Positions 7,478 to 15,856 of a stretch of DNA of 47,282 nt are shown in pieces. Under the pieces are notes generated by a model that ran no database searches, was not told the DNA's origin, and saw only the letters and a list, made by a program, of their open reading frames with translations. This DNA is from Bacillus thermotolerans (GTDB lineage: Bacteria; Bacillota; Bacilli; Bacillales; Domibacillaceae), in the NCBI RefSeq assembly GCF_000812025.2, contig NZ_JWJE02000031.1, positions 1 through 47,282 on the forward strand, given 5' to 3'. The position numbers were made by a program, and so were the translations under genes. Position 1 is the first letter of the stretch. The number at the start of each line of letters is the position of its first letter.

Positions 7478-8137
7478 TTATCCCTGCGTATGAAAAGAAG
7501 AGCGCCACCCATAAATCTCCATTGTCGATTTTCCTTCGGCAATTTGTCTTGTAATCTCTTTCTCATCCTCCTCGCGCTTTTGCGCCTTGCTGACGATCTC
7601 TGTCACCTCTCCCTTTGGGAGAACAACCATCCCATCACTGTCACCGACGATAAGATCCCCTGGCAAAATCATGGTCTCTCCCATTCGAATCGGGTGATTA
7701 ATCAAGCCTCCGCCAGCTTTTCCGGTTCCTTGAATGCACAGTCCGCGGGAAAAGACAGGGAACTTCATGCCGATGATCTCCCGGCCGTCTCTTACACAGC
7801 CGTCAATGACGAGCCCCTGTATCCCCCTCGCCTGCGCGGCTTTCGTCATAATGTCTCCCCAATAGCCCGCTTCGTACTCGCTGGATACATCAATAACAAG
7901 GATATCGCCTGGCTGTGCGGCTAATATCGCTTCATGCAGCATAAGGTTATCCCACGGCGGGGAATGAACCGTAACCGCCGGGCCGCAAATCTTCATGTTT
8001 GCCTCAATGGGCTTGATCCCTGAGGGCAGGGCGCCTTTTTTTCCCGCCGCCTCATGCAGCGTAGCAGAAGAAAAGCTTGAAGCACGGGCAATTACCTCTT
8101 TAGCTGGACGGTCAATGTGAACAACAATATGATTCAT
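7478..8137 (-). CDS. LigK-like 4-carboxy-4-hydroxy-2-oxoadipate aldolase (RraA family)
   Basis: The 219-residue protein has the typical aldolase signature: HEAAGKKGALP near the N terminus, GPAVTV, WGD at 93-95 and IDGCVRD with R116-D117. D95-X20-R116-D117 is the exact metal and pyruvate-binding spacing of class II HMG/CHA aldolases. It should split 4-carboxy-4-hydroxy-2-oxoadipate to pyruvate and oxaloacetate (or decarboxylate oxaloacetate), completing a LigB-LigJ-LigK style route whose first two enzymes are in operon 2. It is the last gene of operon 1, 20 bases after another RraA-family gene, and ends next to the operon 2 activator sites. ATG start with AAGGAG. Confidence 0.85.
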   Translation of the reverse strand: MNHIVVHIDRPAKEVIARASSFSSATLHEAAGKKGALPSGIKPIEANMKICGPAVTVHSPPWDNLMLHEAILAAQPGDILVIDVSSEYEAGYWGDIMTKAAQARGIQGLVIDGCVRDGREIIGMKFPVFSRGLCIQGTGKAGGGLINHPIRMGETMILPGDLIVGDSDGMVVLPKGEVTEIVSKAQKREEDEKEITRQIAEGKSTMEIYGWRSSFHTQG

Positions 8138-8157
8138 ACACGTATGCTCCTTATCTA

Positions 8158-8808
8158 TTAAACTTGTCTTGTCTGCAGCTGATGATACCCGTACTTTTCA
8201 CGCGCTTCCTTTAGCGGCACACCTTGCATAACGGCTTTCCGAATGCCTTCTTCCTTTTCTTCGATCAATTGGGCCACCTTTAAAATCTCCGCCTCTCTCT
8301 CCTTGTGAATGACAAGTGCGCCATCATCGGAGCCAAAAATGATATCCCCCGGCCTTACTTGAACATCCCCGATGGAAACAGGCACGTTGTAGGCGACCGC
8401 ATCCACCCGGTCTTTTCCTGTGCGCATATAAGCTCCTTTGCTGAAAATTGGGTACTTTAATTCCAGGCTGCATGAAATATCCCGGCACACGCCGTCAATC
8501 AGCGTTCCGGAAATCCCTTTCATATGAGCCACCGATGTCAGAATGTCTCCCCACACTGTACAGTCGAGGCGGCCCTCGTTATCCAAAACAACGACGCTGC
8601 CAGGCGGCACTTCGTCAATGTAATCCCCCACAGAGCCTTTATCCTCGGCAACCGGCAAGTATTTCACCGTGTAAGCACGGCCAACCATCTTGTAGCCGTA
8701 ATTCATCGGGGAAATGCCTAAACAGGTGCCGTGAATCCCTAAGCGGTCGAGTGCATCTGACACGGCTGCGATGGACAGCTTTCGAAACTGCTCAACAACT
8801 TGATCCAT
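8158..8808 (-). CDS. RraA/HMG-CHA aldolase family protein with intact metal motif
   Basis: The 216-residue protein has AIAAVSDALDRLG-like N-terminal features, GRAYTV, WGD at 86-88 and IDGVCRD with R109-D110, giving D88-X20-R109-D110 as required for a divalent-metal pyruvate aldolase. It differs clearly from its neighbour, so it probably acts on another 4-hydroxy-2-oxoacid, or as an oxaloacetate decarboxylase. It lies in operon 1, 18 bases after the CoA ligase gene and 20 before the LigK-like gene. ATG start with AAGGAAGGGA. The precise substrate is unknown. Confidence 0.82.
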   Translation of the reverse strand: MDQVVEQFRKLSIAAVSDALDRLGIHGTCLGISPMNYGYKMVGRAYTVKYLPVAEDKGSVGDYIDEVPPGSVVVLDNEGRLDCTVWGDILTSVAHMKGISGTLIDGVCRDISCSLELKYPIFSKGAYMRTGKDRVDAVAYNVPVSIGDVQVRPGDIIFGSDDGALVIHKEREAEILKVAQLIEEKEEGIRKAVMQGVPLKEAREKYGYHQLQTRQV

Positions 8809-8826
8809 ACGTATCCCTTCCTTTCC

Positions 8827-10407
8827 TTATCTAAGTACGACAGCCTTCTCTTTGACAATTGAATCCTTCAAGACAAACTTCATAATCTTGCCCGATGGTG
8901 TTTTCGGCAGCTCCTCCACAATGACAATATGATCCGGCGCTTTGTAATCCGCGACCTGCTGTTTAATGAATTGCTCCAGCTCCTCCACGGTAGCATCGGC
9001 GTGTTCCTTTAATGTAATAGCGGCACAGGAAACCTCTCCGAGCACCGTATCCGGCAGGCCGATAATCGCTGCTTCATTTACGGAAGGATGCGTATAAAAC
9101 ACTTCTTCAATTTCACTTGGGTAAATATTGTAGCCACCTCGGATCACGAGGTCTTTCTTGCGGCCGATGATTCTGACGTAGCCGTCGCCATCAATCGTGC
9201 CTAGGTCTCCTGTGTAAAACCAGCGGTCTTCATCGATGACCTCTCTCGTCTTTTCCGGAAGGTTGTAATACCCTTTCATCAATCCTTCCGTACGGCAGGC
9301 GATCTCTCCGACTTCGTTCTCCCTTACTTCCTTTCGGTTCTCATCGACGACTTTCAACTCCACCCCCGCAAGCGCCCGCCCCACCGTCTCAGCCTGGATG
9401 ATCTCGTCATCCTCAAAGGAGGTCATCGTTAAGATGGGAGACGTTTCTGTCATGCCGAAGCTGACTAGGACGGGACAGCCCATTTCCTCTTTAATCCGGC
9501 GAATGACTTCCACCGGGCAAGGCGCTCCAGCCATGATGGAGACACGCAGGGAGGACAGGTCATAGGAAGAGAAATTCGGATGATTCAGCTCTAGAATAAA
9601 AATGGTCGGCACGCCTGAGTGGATCGTAACCTTCTCCTGCTCAATGAGCTGAAGAGCCTTTTCCACCTGATATTTCTCCAATATGACAGCTTTCGTTTCA
9701 CTGCCGACCAGCCTTAAAATACCGGCTAAGCCCATGACATGAAAGAACGGGCTCGCATGCAGGAACACATCGTCTGTTTGAATATTAATGCCGATACAGC
9801 TGTTGATCATGCTGGAGACTAAGTTGTGGTGGGTTAACATCGCCCCCTTCGGCTTGCCCGTTGTTCCCGACGTATAAATAATGGAAAAGACATCCTCCTC
9901 CACATCGATCGCCACTTCAGGAAGCGCTTGATTGACTCCTGCTTCCCTCAGTTCGTCGTAGCTGATCAACCCGCTGTGATAAAAGCGAACCGTAATCAAA
10001 TATTGCAGGCTCTCTACTCTCTTCTGAATCGATTGAAACTGTTCAAAATGATTCACCCCGTCATATTCTTTCGTAAAGAGCACAACCTTCGCTCCAGAGT
10101 CCCGTAAAATGTGCTCGGCCTCCTCCTCACGATATCTCGTATTAAAGGGCACTAGTATCCCGCCAACCTTAGCGATAGCAAAAACAGCTACAATAAACTC
10201 ATACCAGGCGGGCAAAGAAACGGCTACGCGGTCCCCTTTTCGAACGCCAAGCCGATGCAGCCCTATCGCTACTTCTAACGCTTCTCTATGTAGGGCGCTG
10301 TAGGTGATTCGCCGATCCCCGTCGTAGATCACTTCCTTCTCAGGACAGGACTGATTCGCTTTTTCGAGCAGCTGTGCTACCGACAATCCATAACATGAAG
10401 TAACCAT
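8827..10407 (-). CDS. Acyl/aryl-CoA ligase (AMP-forming, ANL superfamily)
   Basis: The 526-residue protein carries the adenylate signature YTSGTTGKPKGAMLTH at about 178-193, the A8 hinge region in GYNIYPSEIEEVFYTHP and the C-terminal catalytic lysine motif PKTPSGKIMK. It adenylates a carboxylic acid and transfers it to CoA, presumably priming the side chain of the pathway substrate. The product is closely similar along its length to the ligase at 22870-24459 (shared GVPT-FILELNHP, PCPVEV-RRI and YPxEIEEVFYTHPSV blocks), so the two are paralogs. It lies 52 bases after the DUF35 gene in operon 1. ATG start after GGGGGAC. Specificity cannot be read from sequence. Confidence 0.92.
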   Translation of the reverse strand: MVTSCYGLSVAQLLEKANQSCPEKEVIYDGDRRITYSALHREALEVAIGLHRLGVRKGDRVAVSLPAWYEFIVAVFAIAKVGGILVPFNTRYREEEAEHILRDSGAKVVLFTKEYDGVNHFEQFQSIQKRVESLQYLITVRFYHSGLISYDELREAGVNQALPEVAIDVEEDVFSIIYTSGTTGKPKGAMLTHHNLVSSMINSCIGINIQTDDVFLHASPFFHVMGLAGILRLVGSETKAVILEKYQVEKALQLIEQEKVTIHSGVPTIFILELNHPNFSSYDLSSLRVSIMAGAPCPVEVIRRIKEEMGCPVLVSFGMTETSPILTMTSFEDDEIIQAETVGRALAGVELKVVDENRKEVRENEVGEIACRTEGLMKGYYNLPEKTREVIDEDRWFYTGDLGTIDGDGYVRIIGRKKDLVIRGGYNIYPSEIEEVFYTHPSVNEAAIIGLPDTVLGEVSCAAITLKEHADATVEELEQFIKQQVADYKAPDHIVIVEELPKTPSGKIMKFVLKDSIVKEKAVVLR

Positions 10408-10459
10408 CTCACATGTCCCCCTTTCATTGATTCCTATATAGATGTCCGCTTCTGTTCAA

Positions 10460-10864
10460 TCATGCCCCCGTGACCTTGAAATACGGCAAGGTCAGGTCGT
10501 CATCTATTTTTTCGTACACGACAGATACCGGCTGATCAATCGATAGGTCATTCCGGTCGCCGATAATGCGGCTCAACATTCTTACTCCTTCATCCAGATC
10601 AATGACGCCAACGACATAAGGCACCTCTCCCTTAAAGGCAGGCGGGGCTTTATGAATCACCGTATAGCTGTGGATTTTTCCTTTCCCGCTCGTCTCCTCC
10701 CACGTCATATGCTCCGAAAAGCAATGAGGACAAATGATCCGCGGGTAAAAGATATACCGCTCGCAATCCCCGCATTTTTGAAGCAGGAGCTTGCCTTCCC
10801 TCACCCCTTCCCAAAAGGGCTGTGAATCGCTGTCGATCAGCGGTTTTGGTATTTGGCCTTGCAT
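10460..10864 (-). CDS. DUF35 / OB-fold Zn-ribbon acyl-CoA-associated protein
   Basis: The 134-residue protein has an N-terminal rubredoxin-like zinc ribbon (C31-X2-C34...C45-X2-C48) followed by a DUF35 OB-fold with GKGKIHSYTVIH. Proteins of this type are obligate partners of thiolase-fold enzymes, for example ChsH2 with Ltp2 in steroid side-chain cleavage and BbsA with BbsB in toluene breakdown. Its gene is separated from the thiolase-fold gene by only one base, which fits a complex. A hydrolytic or redox role of its own is unlikely. ATG start with GGGAGGG. Confidence 0.9.
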   Translation of the reverse strand: MQGQIPKPLIDSDSQPFWEGVREGKLLLQKCGDCERYIFYPRIICPHCFSEHMTWEETSGKGKIHSYTVIHKAPPAFKGEVPYVVGVIDLDEGVRMLSRIIGDRNDLSIDQPVSVVYEKIDDDLTLPYFKVTGA

Positions 10865-10865
10865 G

Positions 10866-12002
10866 TTAATCCCTCCCTAAAATAACCGTGGATGTGGAGG
10901 AGAGTGTGCCTCCCGTTCCATTTACGAGTGAAATCTTGGCGTCCTTGACTTGCCGCTCTCCGCACTCCCCGCGAAGCTGACGAACTGCTTCAATAAGCAA
11001 GAATATTCCGAACATTCCAGGGTGACAATAAGACAATCCGCCGCCGCTCGTGTTTAATGGAAACTCGCCCCCCGGAGCTGTTCGCTGCCCGCTGACAAAG
11101 TCTCCGCCTTCGCCGGGCTTGCAGAAACCTAAAGACTCGAGCGTTAAAAGGACCGTAATCGTGAATGAATCATACACTTGAACCACATCAATTTCGTCAT
11201 GCGTGATGCCGGCCATCTCCATCGCGCGCCGGCCTGTATCCTTTGCGCCTGTAACGGTTAAATCCGGCATATGTGTAACCGTGTTATGTGTTTGCGTTTC
11301 CGCATGCCCCAGTATCCAAACCGGCCTTTTCTTCGCTCTTGCCGCAGCTTCAGCTGATGCAACGACGAGCGCTCCCCCGCCATCTGTAATTAAGCAGCAG
11401 TCTAACAGGTGCAGCGGCTCGGCGATCATCGGCGAGTTTAAAACATCCTCAATGGTCACCGGCTCTCTTTTGAAGGCTTTTTCGTTCAAGGCTGCCCACT
11501 TCCTTGTAGCCACGGCGATTTCAGCTAATTGCTCAGAGGTCGTTCCGTACTCGTACATATGCCGCTGAGCGGCCATCGCATAGTGTCCAACGGGAGACGG
11601 AATCCCGAACGGCTCCTCATAACTCAGCGTTAACCCAGCCGCAGATGGCCGGTTGCCGCTCGTTCGGTTTGTGCTTCCATACGTGATCAGCGCCACATCA
11701 AACAAACCGGCCTGTATTCCCACGAGCGCATGGGCCACATGCGATTCAAAAGAGGATCCGCCAATATTTGTCCCGCCCGTATACTTAGGGGTAATCCCCA
11801 AATATTCACCGAGCATGAGCTGTGGAAAATGCCCCCAGCTGGCTGTCGTAAATAATGCATCTACATCGTCTTTTGTAAATCCTGCGTCATCCAGTGCCCG
11901 CTTGGCTGCCTGCGCCTGCAGCTGAAGCACATTCCTCCCAGGCAGGTGGCCAAGCTCTGATTCAGCTGCTCCTACAATAGCTGCTATCCGTTCTGACTTC
12001 AT
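10866..12002 (-). CDS. Thiolase-superfamily protein without nucleophilic Cys, candidate retro-aldolase (Ltp2-like)
   Basis: Residues are numbered from an upstream in-frame ATG at 12035; I prefer the start at 12002 (MKSERIAAIVG, 378 residues), where the family similarity begins. The protein is of the SCP-x/lipid-transfer thiolase branch. True thiolases have a Cys in the N-terminal CASG loop; here that loop reads GGSSFES (92-98), so there is no nucleophile. Y288 in VYDSFT and Y336 in GGGLSYCHPG sit in loops that carry the catalytic tyrosines of Ltp2-type aldolases. Together with the DUF35 gene and two MaoC genes this points to hydration and retro-aldol cleavage of an enoyl-CoA side chain, not thiolysis. 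A BbsB-like thiolase remains an alternative. Confidence 0.85.
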   Translation of the reverse strand: MKSERIAAIVGAAESELGHLPGRNVLQLQAQAAKRALDDAGFTKDDVDALFTTASWGHFPQLMLGEYLGITPKYTGGTNIGGSSFESHVAHALVGIQAGLFDVALITYGSTNRTSGNRPSAAGLTLSYEEPFGIPSPVGHYAMAAQRHMYEYGTTSEQLAEIAVATRKWAALNEKAFKREPVTIEDVLNSPMIAEPLHLLDCCLITDGGGALVVASAEAAARAKKRPVWILGHAETQTHNTVTHMPDLTVTGAKDTGRRAMEMAGITHDEIDVVQVYDSFTITVLLTLESLGFCKPGEGGDFVSGQRTAPGGEFPLNTSGGGLSYCHPGMFGIFLLIEAVRQLRGECGERQVKDAKISLVNGTGGTLSSTSTVILGRD

Positions 12003-12051
12003 CCCCTTCACGCCCTTCCAAACGTACTTAATCATTCCTTATCCGTTATGC

Positions 12052-12459
12052 CTAGTATTGAATGGTTGCCTCTCCCTTTGTGGCGTACTTTCCTGGCGCT
12101 ACTTCTGCGGAAATCTGCAAGTCTACTTGCCGTGCCTCCTCATCTTTCTTCACGACTTTCGCCCGGCACGTAAGCGATTCATGAAGCTGAACCATGCCGG
12201 TAAACTTCACCTGCAGGCGGCTGACGAATCCTTGATGGCCGGCTAGTTTTTGGGCAAAGTCTCCGAGAACGCCCATACTGATCATGCCGTGAGCAATGAT
12301 GCCTGGCAAACCGACCTTTTTCGCTGTTTCCTCATCCGTATGAATCATGTTGAAGTCTCCTGAGGCACCCGCATATTTCACTAGCTGCAGCTTCTCAATC
12401 GGCGGCGTCACCAGTTTCAGCTCCTGATCCACTTCCAGTCCGCTCCACTCTTTAATCAT
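12052..12459 (-). CDS. MaoC-like enoyl-CoA hydratase, catalytic subunit
   Basis: The 135-residue single hot-dog protein has the hydratase-2 motif GDFNMIHTD (D35, N37, H40) followed by GIIAHGM, so it carries the catalytic Asp and His. It should hydrate a trans-2-enoyl-CoA made by the acyl-CoA dehydrogenase at the head of the operon. The next gene upstream (12476-12904) encodes a hot-dog protein without the catalytic pair, which suggests a heteromeric hydratase as in ChsH1-ChsH2. ATG start with AGGAGGAAGG; 16-base gap to the partner gene. Confidence 0.88.
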   Translation of the reverse strand: MIKEWSGLEVDQELKLVTPPIEKLQLVKYAGASGDFNMIHTDEETAKKVGLPGIIAHGMISMGVLGDFAQKLAGHQGFVSRLQVKFTGMVQLHESLTCRAKVVKKDEEARQVDLQISAEVAPGKYATKGEATIQY

Positions 12460-12475
12460 TTGCCTTCCTCCTTTA

Positions 12476-12904
12476 TTACCGATAAATAATAGTCGTCTTT
12501 GAACGGTACACTAAGTTTCCAGACAGATCCTCGCCGCGTGTCTCCAAAATAAAGAACGTCATCGTTCCGCTTTTTCCTTCCTTCTCAAAAATATCTGCAA
12601 GGTAGTTCGTACACCGCAGCGTATCCCCGGCTACAATTGGCCGTTCATAGATGAACTCTTGTGCTCCATGAAGCGTGCGGCTTAACTCGACGTTAATGCC
12701 CGGCTTAGGGACTCTAAAGGTAGACGGAAAGGTTGGTGGTGCCACCAAGCTTGCGTACCCTTGCTGCTTAGCATAGTCCTCGTCAAAGTAAATCGGATTA
12801 TCTGAACCGAGCGCATGGGCAAAGGCGCGGATCGCCCCTTTTTCCACTTCAAATTCCAGCGTTTCACTTTTACTGCCAATCACCGTGCGATCAATGACCG
12901 TCAT
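12476..12904 (-). CDS. MaoC N-terminal-type hot-dog protein, probable non-catalytic hydratase partner
   Basis: The 142-residue protein matches the FAS1/MaoC_dehydratase_N type: HALGSDNPIYFDEDYA and APPTFPSTF. In catalytic hydratases the loop reads GDxNPIH; here it is SDNPIYFD with Tyr in place of the catalytic His. It therefore probably binds substrate and pairs with the catalytic hot-dog protein at 12052-12459. The two genes are 16 bases apart. It follows the SDR gene by 43 bases in operon 1. Confidence 0.85.
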   Translation of the reverse strand: MTVIDRTVIGSKSETLEFEVEKGAIRAFAHALGSDNPIYFDEDYAKQQGYASLVAPPTFPSTFRVPKPGINVELSRTLHGAQEFIYERPIVAGDTLRCTNYLADIFEKEGKSGTMTFFILETRGEDLSGNLVYRSKTTIIYR

Positions 12905-12947
12905 TCGATTTCTCCCTGCCTTTCTATGAATCTATTATTTTTCACTT

Positions 12948-13706
12948 TTAGCGAGCGCCGCCGCCGACATAGAGAATCTCTCCGGTTACATAGCTGGCAT
13001 CATCACTAACTAAAAAGGACACCACGTTCGCCACGTCTTCCGGTTCGCCGACCCTTCGCAGCGGGATCGTCTTGCTGGCTCCTTTTTTAATTTCTTCAAA
13101 ATCCAGCCCCTGCCGCTCGGCTGTCTCTCTTGTCATATCCGTTGCAATGAAGCCCGGCCCTACACAATTCACATTAATATTGAATGGTCCAAGCTCGATA
13201 GCGAGCGTTTTCGTAAAGGCTTGCAGGCCGGCTTTCGCTGTTGAATAGTTTGCCTGCCCCCGCTTTCCGGAAGCTCCTAAACTGGTCGTGTTGACAATTT
13301 TTCCTGACTTTTGCTCGACCATATACTTCTGAGCGGCTTTACTGAACAAGAAGCTTCCCTTTAAATGCACATTCATGACAAGATCCCAATCCTCTTCTGA
13401 CATTTTGAAAAGAAGATTATCTCTCGTGACTCCGGCATTATTGACAAGAATGTCGATCCGGCCAAAATGAGACACAATTTGGTCAACCGCCTGTTCCACT
13501 TCATCCGCCTTCGATACGTTACACGCTACCGCCAGCGCTTCCCCGCCTGCTTCCCGAATGGCCTGTACAGTCTCCATGCCAGCTTCTTCCGTTAAATCAA
13601 CGACAGCCACCTTTGCGCCGTCCTTCGCTAAACGCTTAGCCGTTGCTGCACCAATTCCTTTACCAGCTCCTGTCACAATCGCTACCTTTCCTTCTAATCG
13701 GCTCAT
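12948..13706 (-). CDS. Short-chain dehydrogenase/reductase (FabG-like 3-hydroxyacyl-CoA dehydrogenase)
   Basis: The 252-residue classical SDR has TGAGKGIG (12-19), NNAGVTRD, S142 in NTTSLGASG, and the active-site Y154-X3-K158. An Asp at position 37 (VVDL) after the second strand suggests NAD(H), which would favour oxidation in a catabolic pathway. It may oxidise a 3-hydroxyacyl-CoA or an aryl alcohol formed in side-chain degradation; biosynthetic FabG is less likely because no other fatty acid synthesis gene is nearby. The gene lies 29 bases after the acyl-CoA dehydrogenase gene in operon 1. Confidence 0.9.
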   Translation of the reverse strand: MSRLEGKVAIVTGAGKGIGAATAKRLAKDGAKVAVVDLTEEAGMETVQAIREAGGEALAVACNVSKADEVEQAVDQIVSHFGRIDILVNNAGVTRDNLLFKMSEEDWDLVMNVHLKGSFLFSKAAQKYMVEQKSGKIVNTTSLGASGKRGQANYSTAKAGLQAFTKTLAIELGPFNINVNCVGPGFIATDMTRETAERQGLDFEEIKKGASKTIPLRRVGEPEDVANVVSFLVSDDASYVTGEILYVGGGAR

Positions 13707-13735
13707 CCTCTTCTTCCCCCTTTAAATCATTCAAT

Positions 13736-15535
13736 TTAAACAACAAACTTCTCCGCTTGAATCACTTTCTCGGCTATGCTTCGTTTTAACACAACTGGAT
13801 TTACAGGCGGCTTGCGTGACGCTTCCTGCAAGAGATCCAGCTGGCGGCTTAACCCCTCTCCGCTGCACGCGGCATACATCGTGTGTTTAGCGAAATGAAT
13901 CACTTGATCGAACGCTTCATGAATAAAAGCAACCGTCATATTGACCGCGTTCGCTGCTGCCTGTTCCCCTTTTCGATCGACTAGCTTCCTTGTGCGAAGC
14001 AAGGCGCTTTCCATCGCGTATACCTGGATCGTCACATCTGCTAAATCACTTAACACTTCCTGTTCCTGCTCGAGTGTATGCCCGTATGTCTTTAGCGCCT
14101 GCGCGAGCGCGAGGTGATACACTTTTTTCGCGATAGATAGTAACCGTTCTTCCTGATCGAGCGCTCGATTGCCTGCATGGACACTCATCAGGCTCCGAAG
14201 CTCCTCCTCGCCTTTCTCCATCGCCTCTTGAAGCTCTGGAAGCTGGCCTTTTCGCAGCTTTTTCGCGATCATTTTAGTGATAAACATGCGGTTCATTTCA
14301 TTTGTTCCTTCGAAAATCCTCTTAATGCGGGCATCTCTGTAAATGCTTTCAATTTCGTACTCCTGCATGTAGCCGTAACCGCCGTGGATTTGCAGGCCTT
14401 CATCCGCTGCGAAATCGAGCGTTTCCGAGCCAAACACTTTATTGATCGCACATTCGATCATATACTCGCCGATCAGCCTTCTAGAGTTCTCCTCCAGGTT
14501 CGGATCATTGAAATCAATTTCCTGCAGTTTTTCATTGAACATGCCTGCCGTTCGGTACACCATGCTTTCAAGCACATAGGTTTGTATATTGATATCGGCC
14601 AGCTTCTTTCCGATCAGCGGAAAAGAAGAAATCGGCTGGCCGAATTGCACCCGTTCATTCGCGTATTTAGCGGAGCACTCCAGCGCATGCTTGCTGTTGC
14701 CGAGGCAGCCCGCTCCAACGGAAAGCCGGCCGAAGTTCAGTGTATTGAAAGCAAACTTATGGCCTTCCCCAATTTTGCCTAACACATTCTCTACAGGCAC
14801 GTGGACATTATCAAACGTCATAGAGCATGTGGAGGACGCCTTCAGCCCCATTTTCTTTTCTTCCGGCCCAATGCTTAGCCCTTCTGACTCCCTCTCTACG
14901 ATGAAGGCGGTGAAATCTGTGCCATTTACCTTCGCAAACACGACGAAAATATCAGCAAATCCGGCATTCGTAATAAACACTTTGCTTCCATTTAAAATGT
15001 AGTGCTTGCCATCCTCCGACAGCTCGGCCGTTGCCTTAATACTGGAAGCGTCAGTGCCAGATTGCGGCTCCGTCAGGGCGAAGGCCGTTGTGATCGTGCC
15101 GTCCTGCAGTCTCGGTAAATATTTCTGTCTCTGCTCTGGTGTGCCGAAGAAAATAATCGGCAGCATCCCTATGCCCATCTGGCCGCCAATAGTCGCTGTC
15201 ATGGAAGAATGGCCGAGGTTTAGCGCTTCTTTAATAAGCGCAAAGCGAATCCCGTCTAGGCCCAGCCCCCCGTATTCTTCAGGAAGGCACACGCCAAGCA
15301 GCCCCACGTCCCCCGCCTTCTTCACCACTTCTTTGGACAGCTTGTAGTTTAACTTCTGTCCTTCCTCCCCTAAAGAGGCGATTTCTTTTTCAACGAAATC
15401 AACGGTTGTTTTGATCATCATTTTCTGTTCATCTGTAAATTCCTCTGGAATGAGGACGTTCTCCAAGTTAACCTCGTTGTTTGCGATAAAGCCCCCGCCT
15501 TTTAGGCTCGAATTGCTGCTTACCTTTGTCAACAT
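13736..15535 (-). CDS. Acyl-CoA dehydrogenase, FadE/VLCAD-like with C-terminal extension
   Basis: The 599-residue flavoprotein has the FAD-binding FALTEPQSGTDAS segment, a C-terminal RDARIKRIFEGTNEMNR containing the catalytic Glu of the dehydrogenase core, and about 170 further residues as in VLCAD/ACAD9 and the Bacillus FadE type. It would introduce the 2,3-double bond in an acyl-CoA, feeding the MaoC pair. Being first in operon 1 under a sigma-54 promoter ties a beta-oxidation-like step to the aromatic pathway. ATG start preceded by AAAGGGGGAAGC. Chain length or aryl preference cannot be told. Electron-transfer flavoprotein genes are not in the window. Confidence 0.92.
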   Translation of the reverse strand: MLTKVSSNSSLKGGGFIANNEVNLENVLIPEEFTDEQKMMIKTTVDFVEKEIASLGEEGQKLNYKLSKEVVKKAGDVGLLGVCLPEEYGGLGLDGIRFALIKEALNLGHSSMTATIGGQMGIGMLPIIFFGTPEQRQKYLPRLQDGTITTAFALTEPQSGTDASSIKATAELSEDGKHYILNGSKVFITNAGFADIFVVFAKVNGTDFTAFIVERESEGLSIGPEEKKMGLKASSTCSMTFDNVHVPVENVLGKIGEGHKFAFNTLNFGRLSVGAGCLGNSKHALECSAKYANERVQFGQPISSFPLIGKKLADINIQTYVLESMVYRTAGMFNEKLQEIDFNDPNLEENSRRLIGEYMIECAINKVFGSETLDFAADEGLQIHGGYGYMQEYEIESIYRDARIKRIFEGTNEMNRMFITKMIAKKLRKGQLPELQEAMEKGEEELRSLMSVHAGNRALDQEERLLSIAKKVYHLALAQALKTYGHTLEQEQEVLSDLADVTIQVYAMESALLRTRKLVDRKGEQAAANAVNMTVAFIHEAFDQVIHFAKHTMYAACSGEGLSRQLDLLQEASRKPPVNPVVLKRSIAEKVIQAEKFVV

Positions 15536-15613
15536 GCTTCCCCCTTTACCTGTTTGTCTGTCACTTCATACACATTCAAAAACATATATGCTGAGTGAAT
15601 TCGCTTAGTAATA

Positions 15614-15629
15614 AGCAAGCTCTGTGCCA
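15614..15629 (-). promoter_or_regulatory. Sigma-54 promoter of operon 1
   Basis: The minus strand reads TGGCAC-AGAGC-TTGCT followed by TAT, a complete -24/-12 element. It lies about 80 bases upstream of the acyl-CoA dehydrogenase start at 15535, leaving a leader of roughly 70 bases. Confidence 0.9.
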
Positions 15630-15680
15630 ACAGCAAAATACGCTTAAATCAACGCTTTTTGCACGCAGCGTTTCTTTGTT

Positions 15681-15718
15681 GTTACAAAATGAAACGTTAA
15701 CCTGTTTCATTTTGTTTC
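15681..15718 (-). promoter_or_regulatory. Activator binding region (UAS) for operon 1
   Basis: GTTAC-AAAAT-GAAAC at 15681-15695 is a one-mismatch version of the GTTTC-N5-GAAAC dyad; its centre at 15688 is 72 bases from the -12 G at 15616. GTTTC-ATTTT-GTTTC at 15704-15718 gives two more half-sites in direct orientation with the same five-base spacing. Confidence 0.7.
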
Positions 15719-15827
15719 AAATGGGCGCTACAGTGAAAATATTGAAACATGTGAAAGAGGGCGGTTTATCTTTTTCTGGTATTTTTTCTTTTATTCAACG
15801 AAATACTCCATATTGCTTCAAATCTCT

Positions 15828-15856
15828 TTGACAATTTTTCAGTTATATTTCATAAT
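15828..15856 (+). promoter_or_regulatory. Sigma-A promoter for the activator gene
   Basis: TTGACA at 15828-15833 and CATAAT at 15851-15856 are separated by 17 bases, about 60 bases before the activator start codon. The exact -35 and optimal spacing make it a credible constitutive promoter. Confidence 0.65.

Noticed and set aside
7421-7924. A 167-codon open frame on the plus strand
   Set aside because: It begins in the activator binding sites and runs opposite the LigK-like aldolase gene; no motif supports it.
10866-12002. Ordinary acetyl-CoA acetyltransferase
   Set aside because: The Cys loop reads GGSSFES and has no nucleophilic Cys, unlike the true thiolase at 24480-25661.
14177-14782. 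A 201-codon open frame on the plus strand
   Set aside because: It lies opposite the acyl-CoA dehydrogenase gene, has no ribosome binding site or family similarity and reflects the codon use of the true gene.
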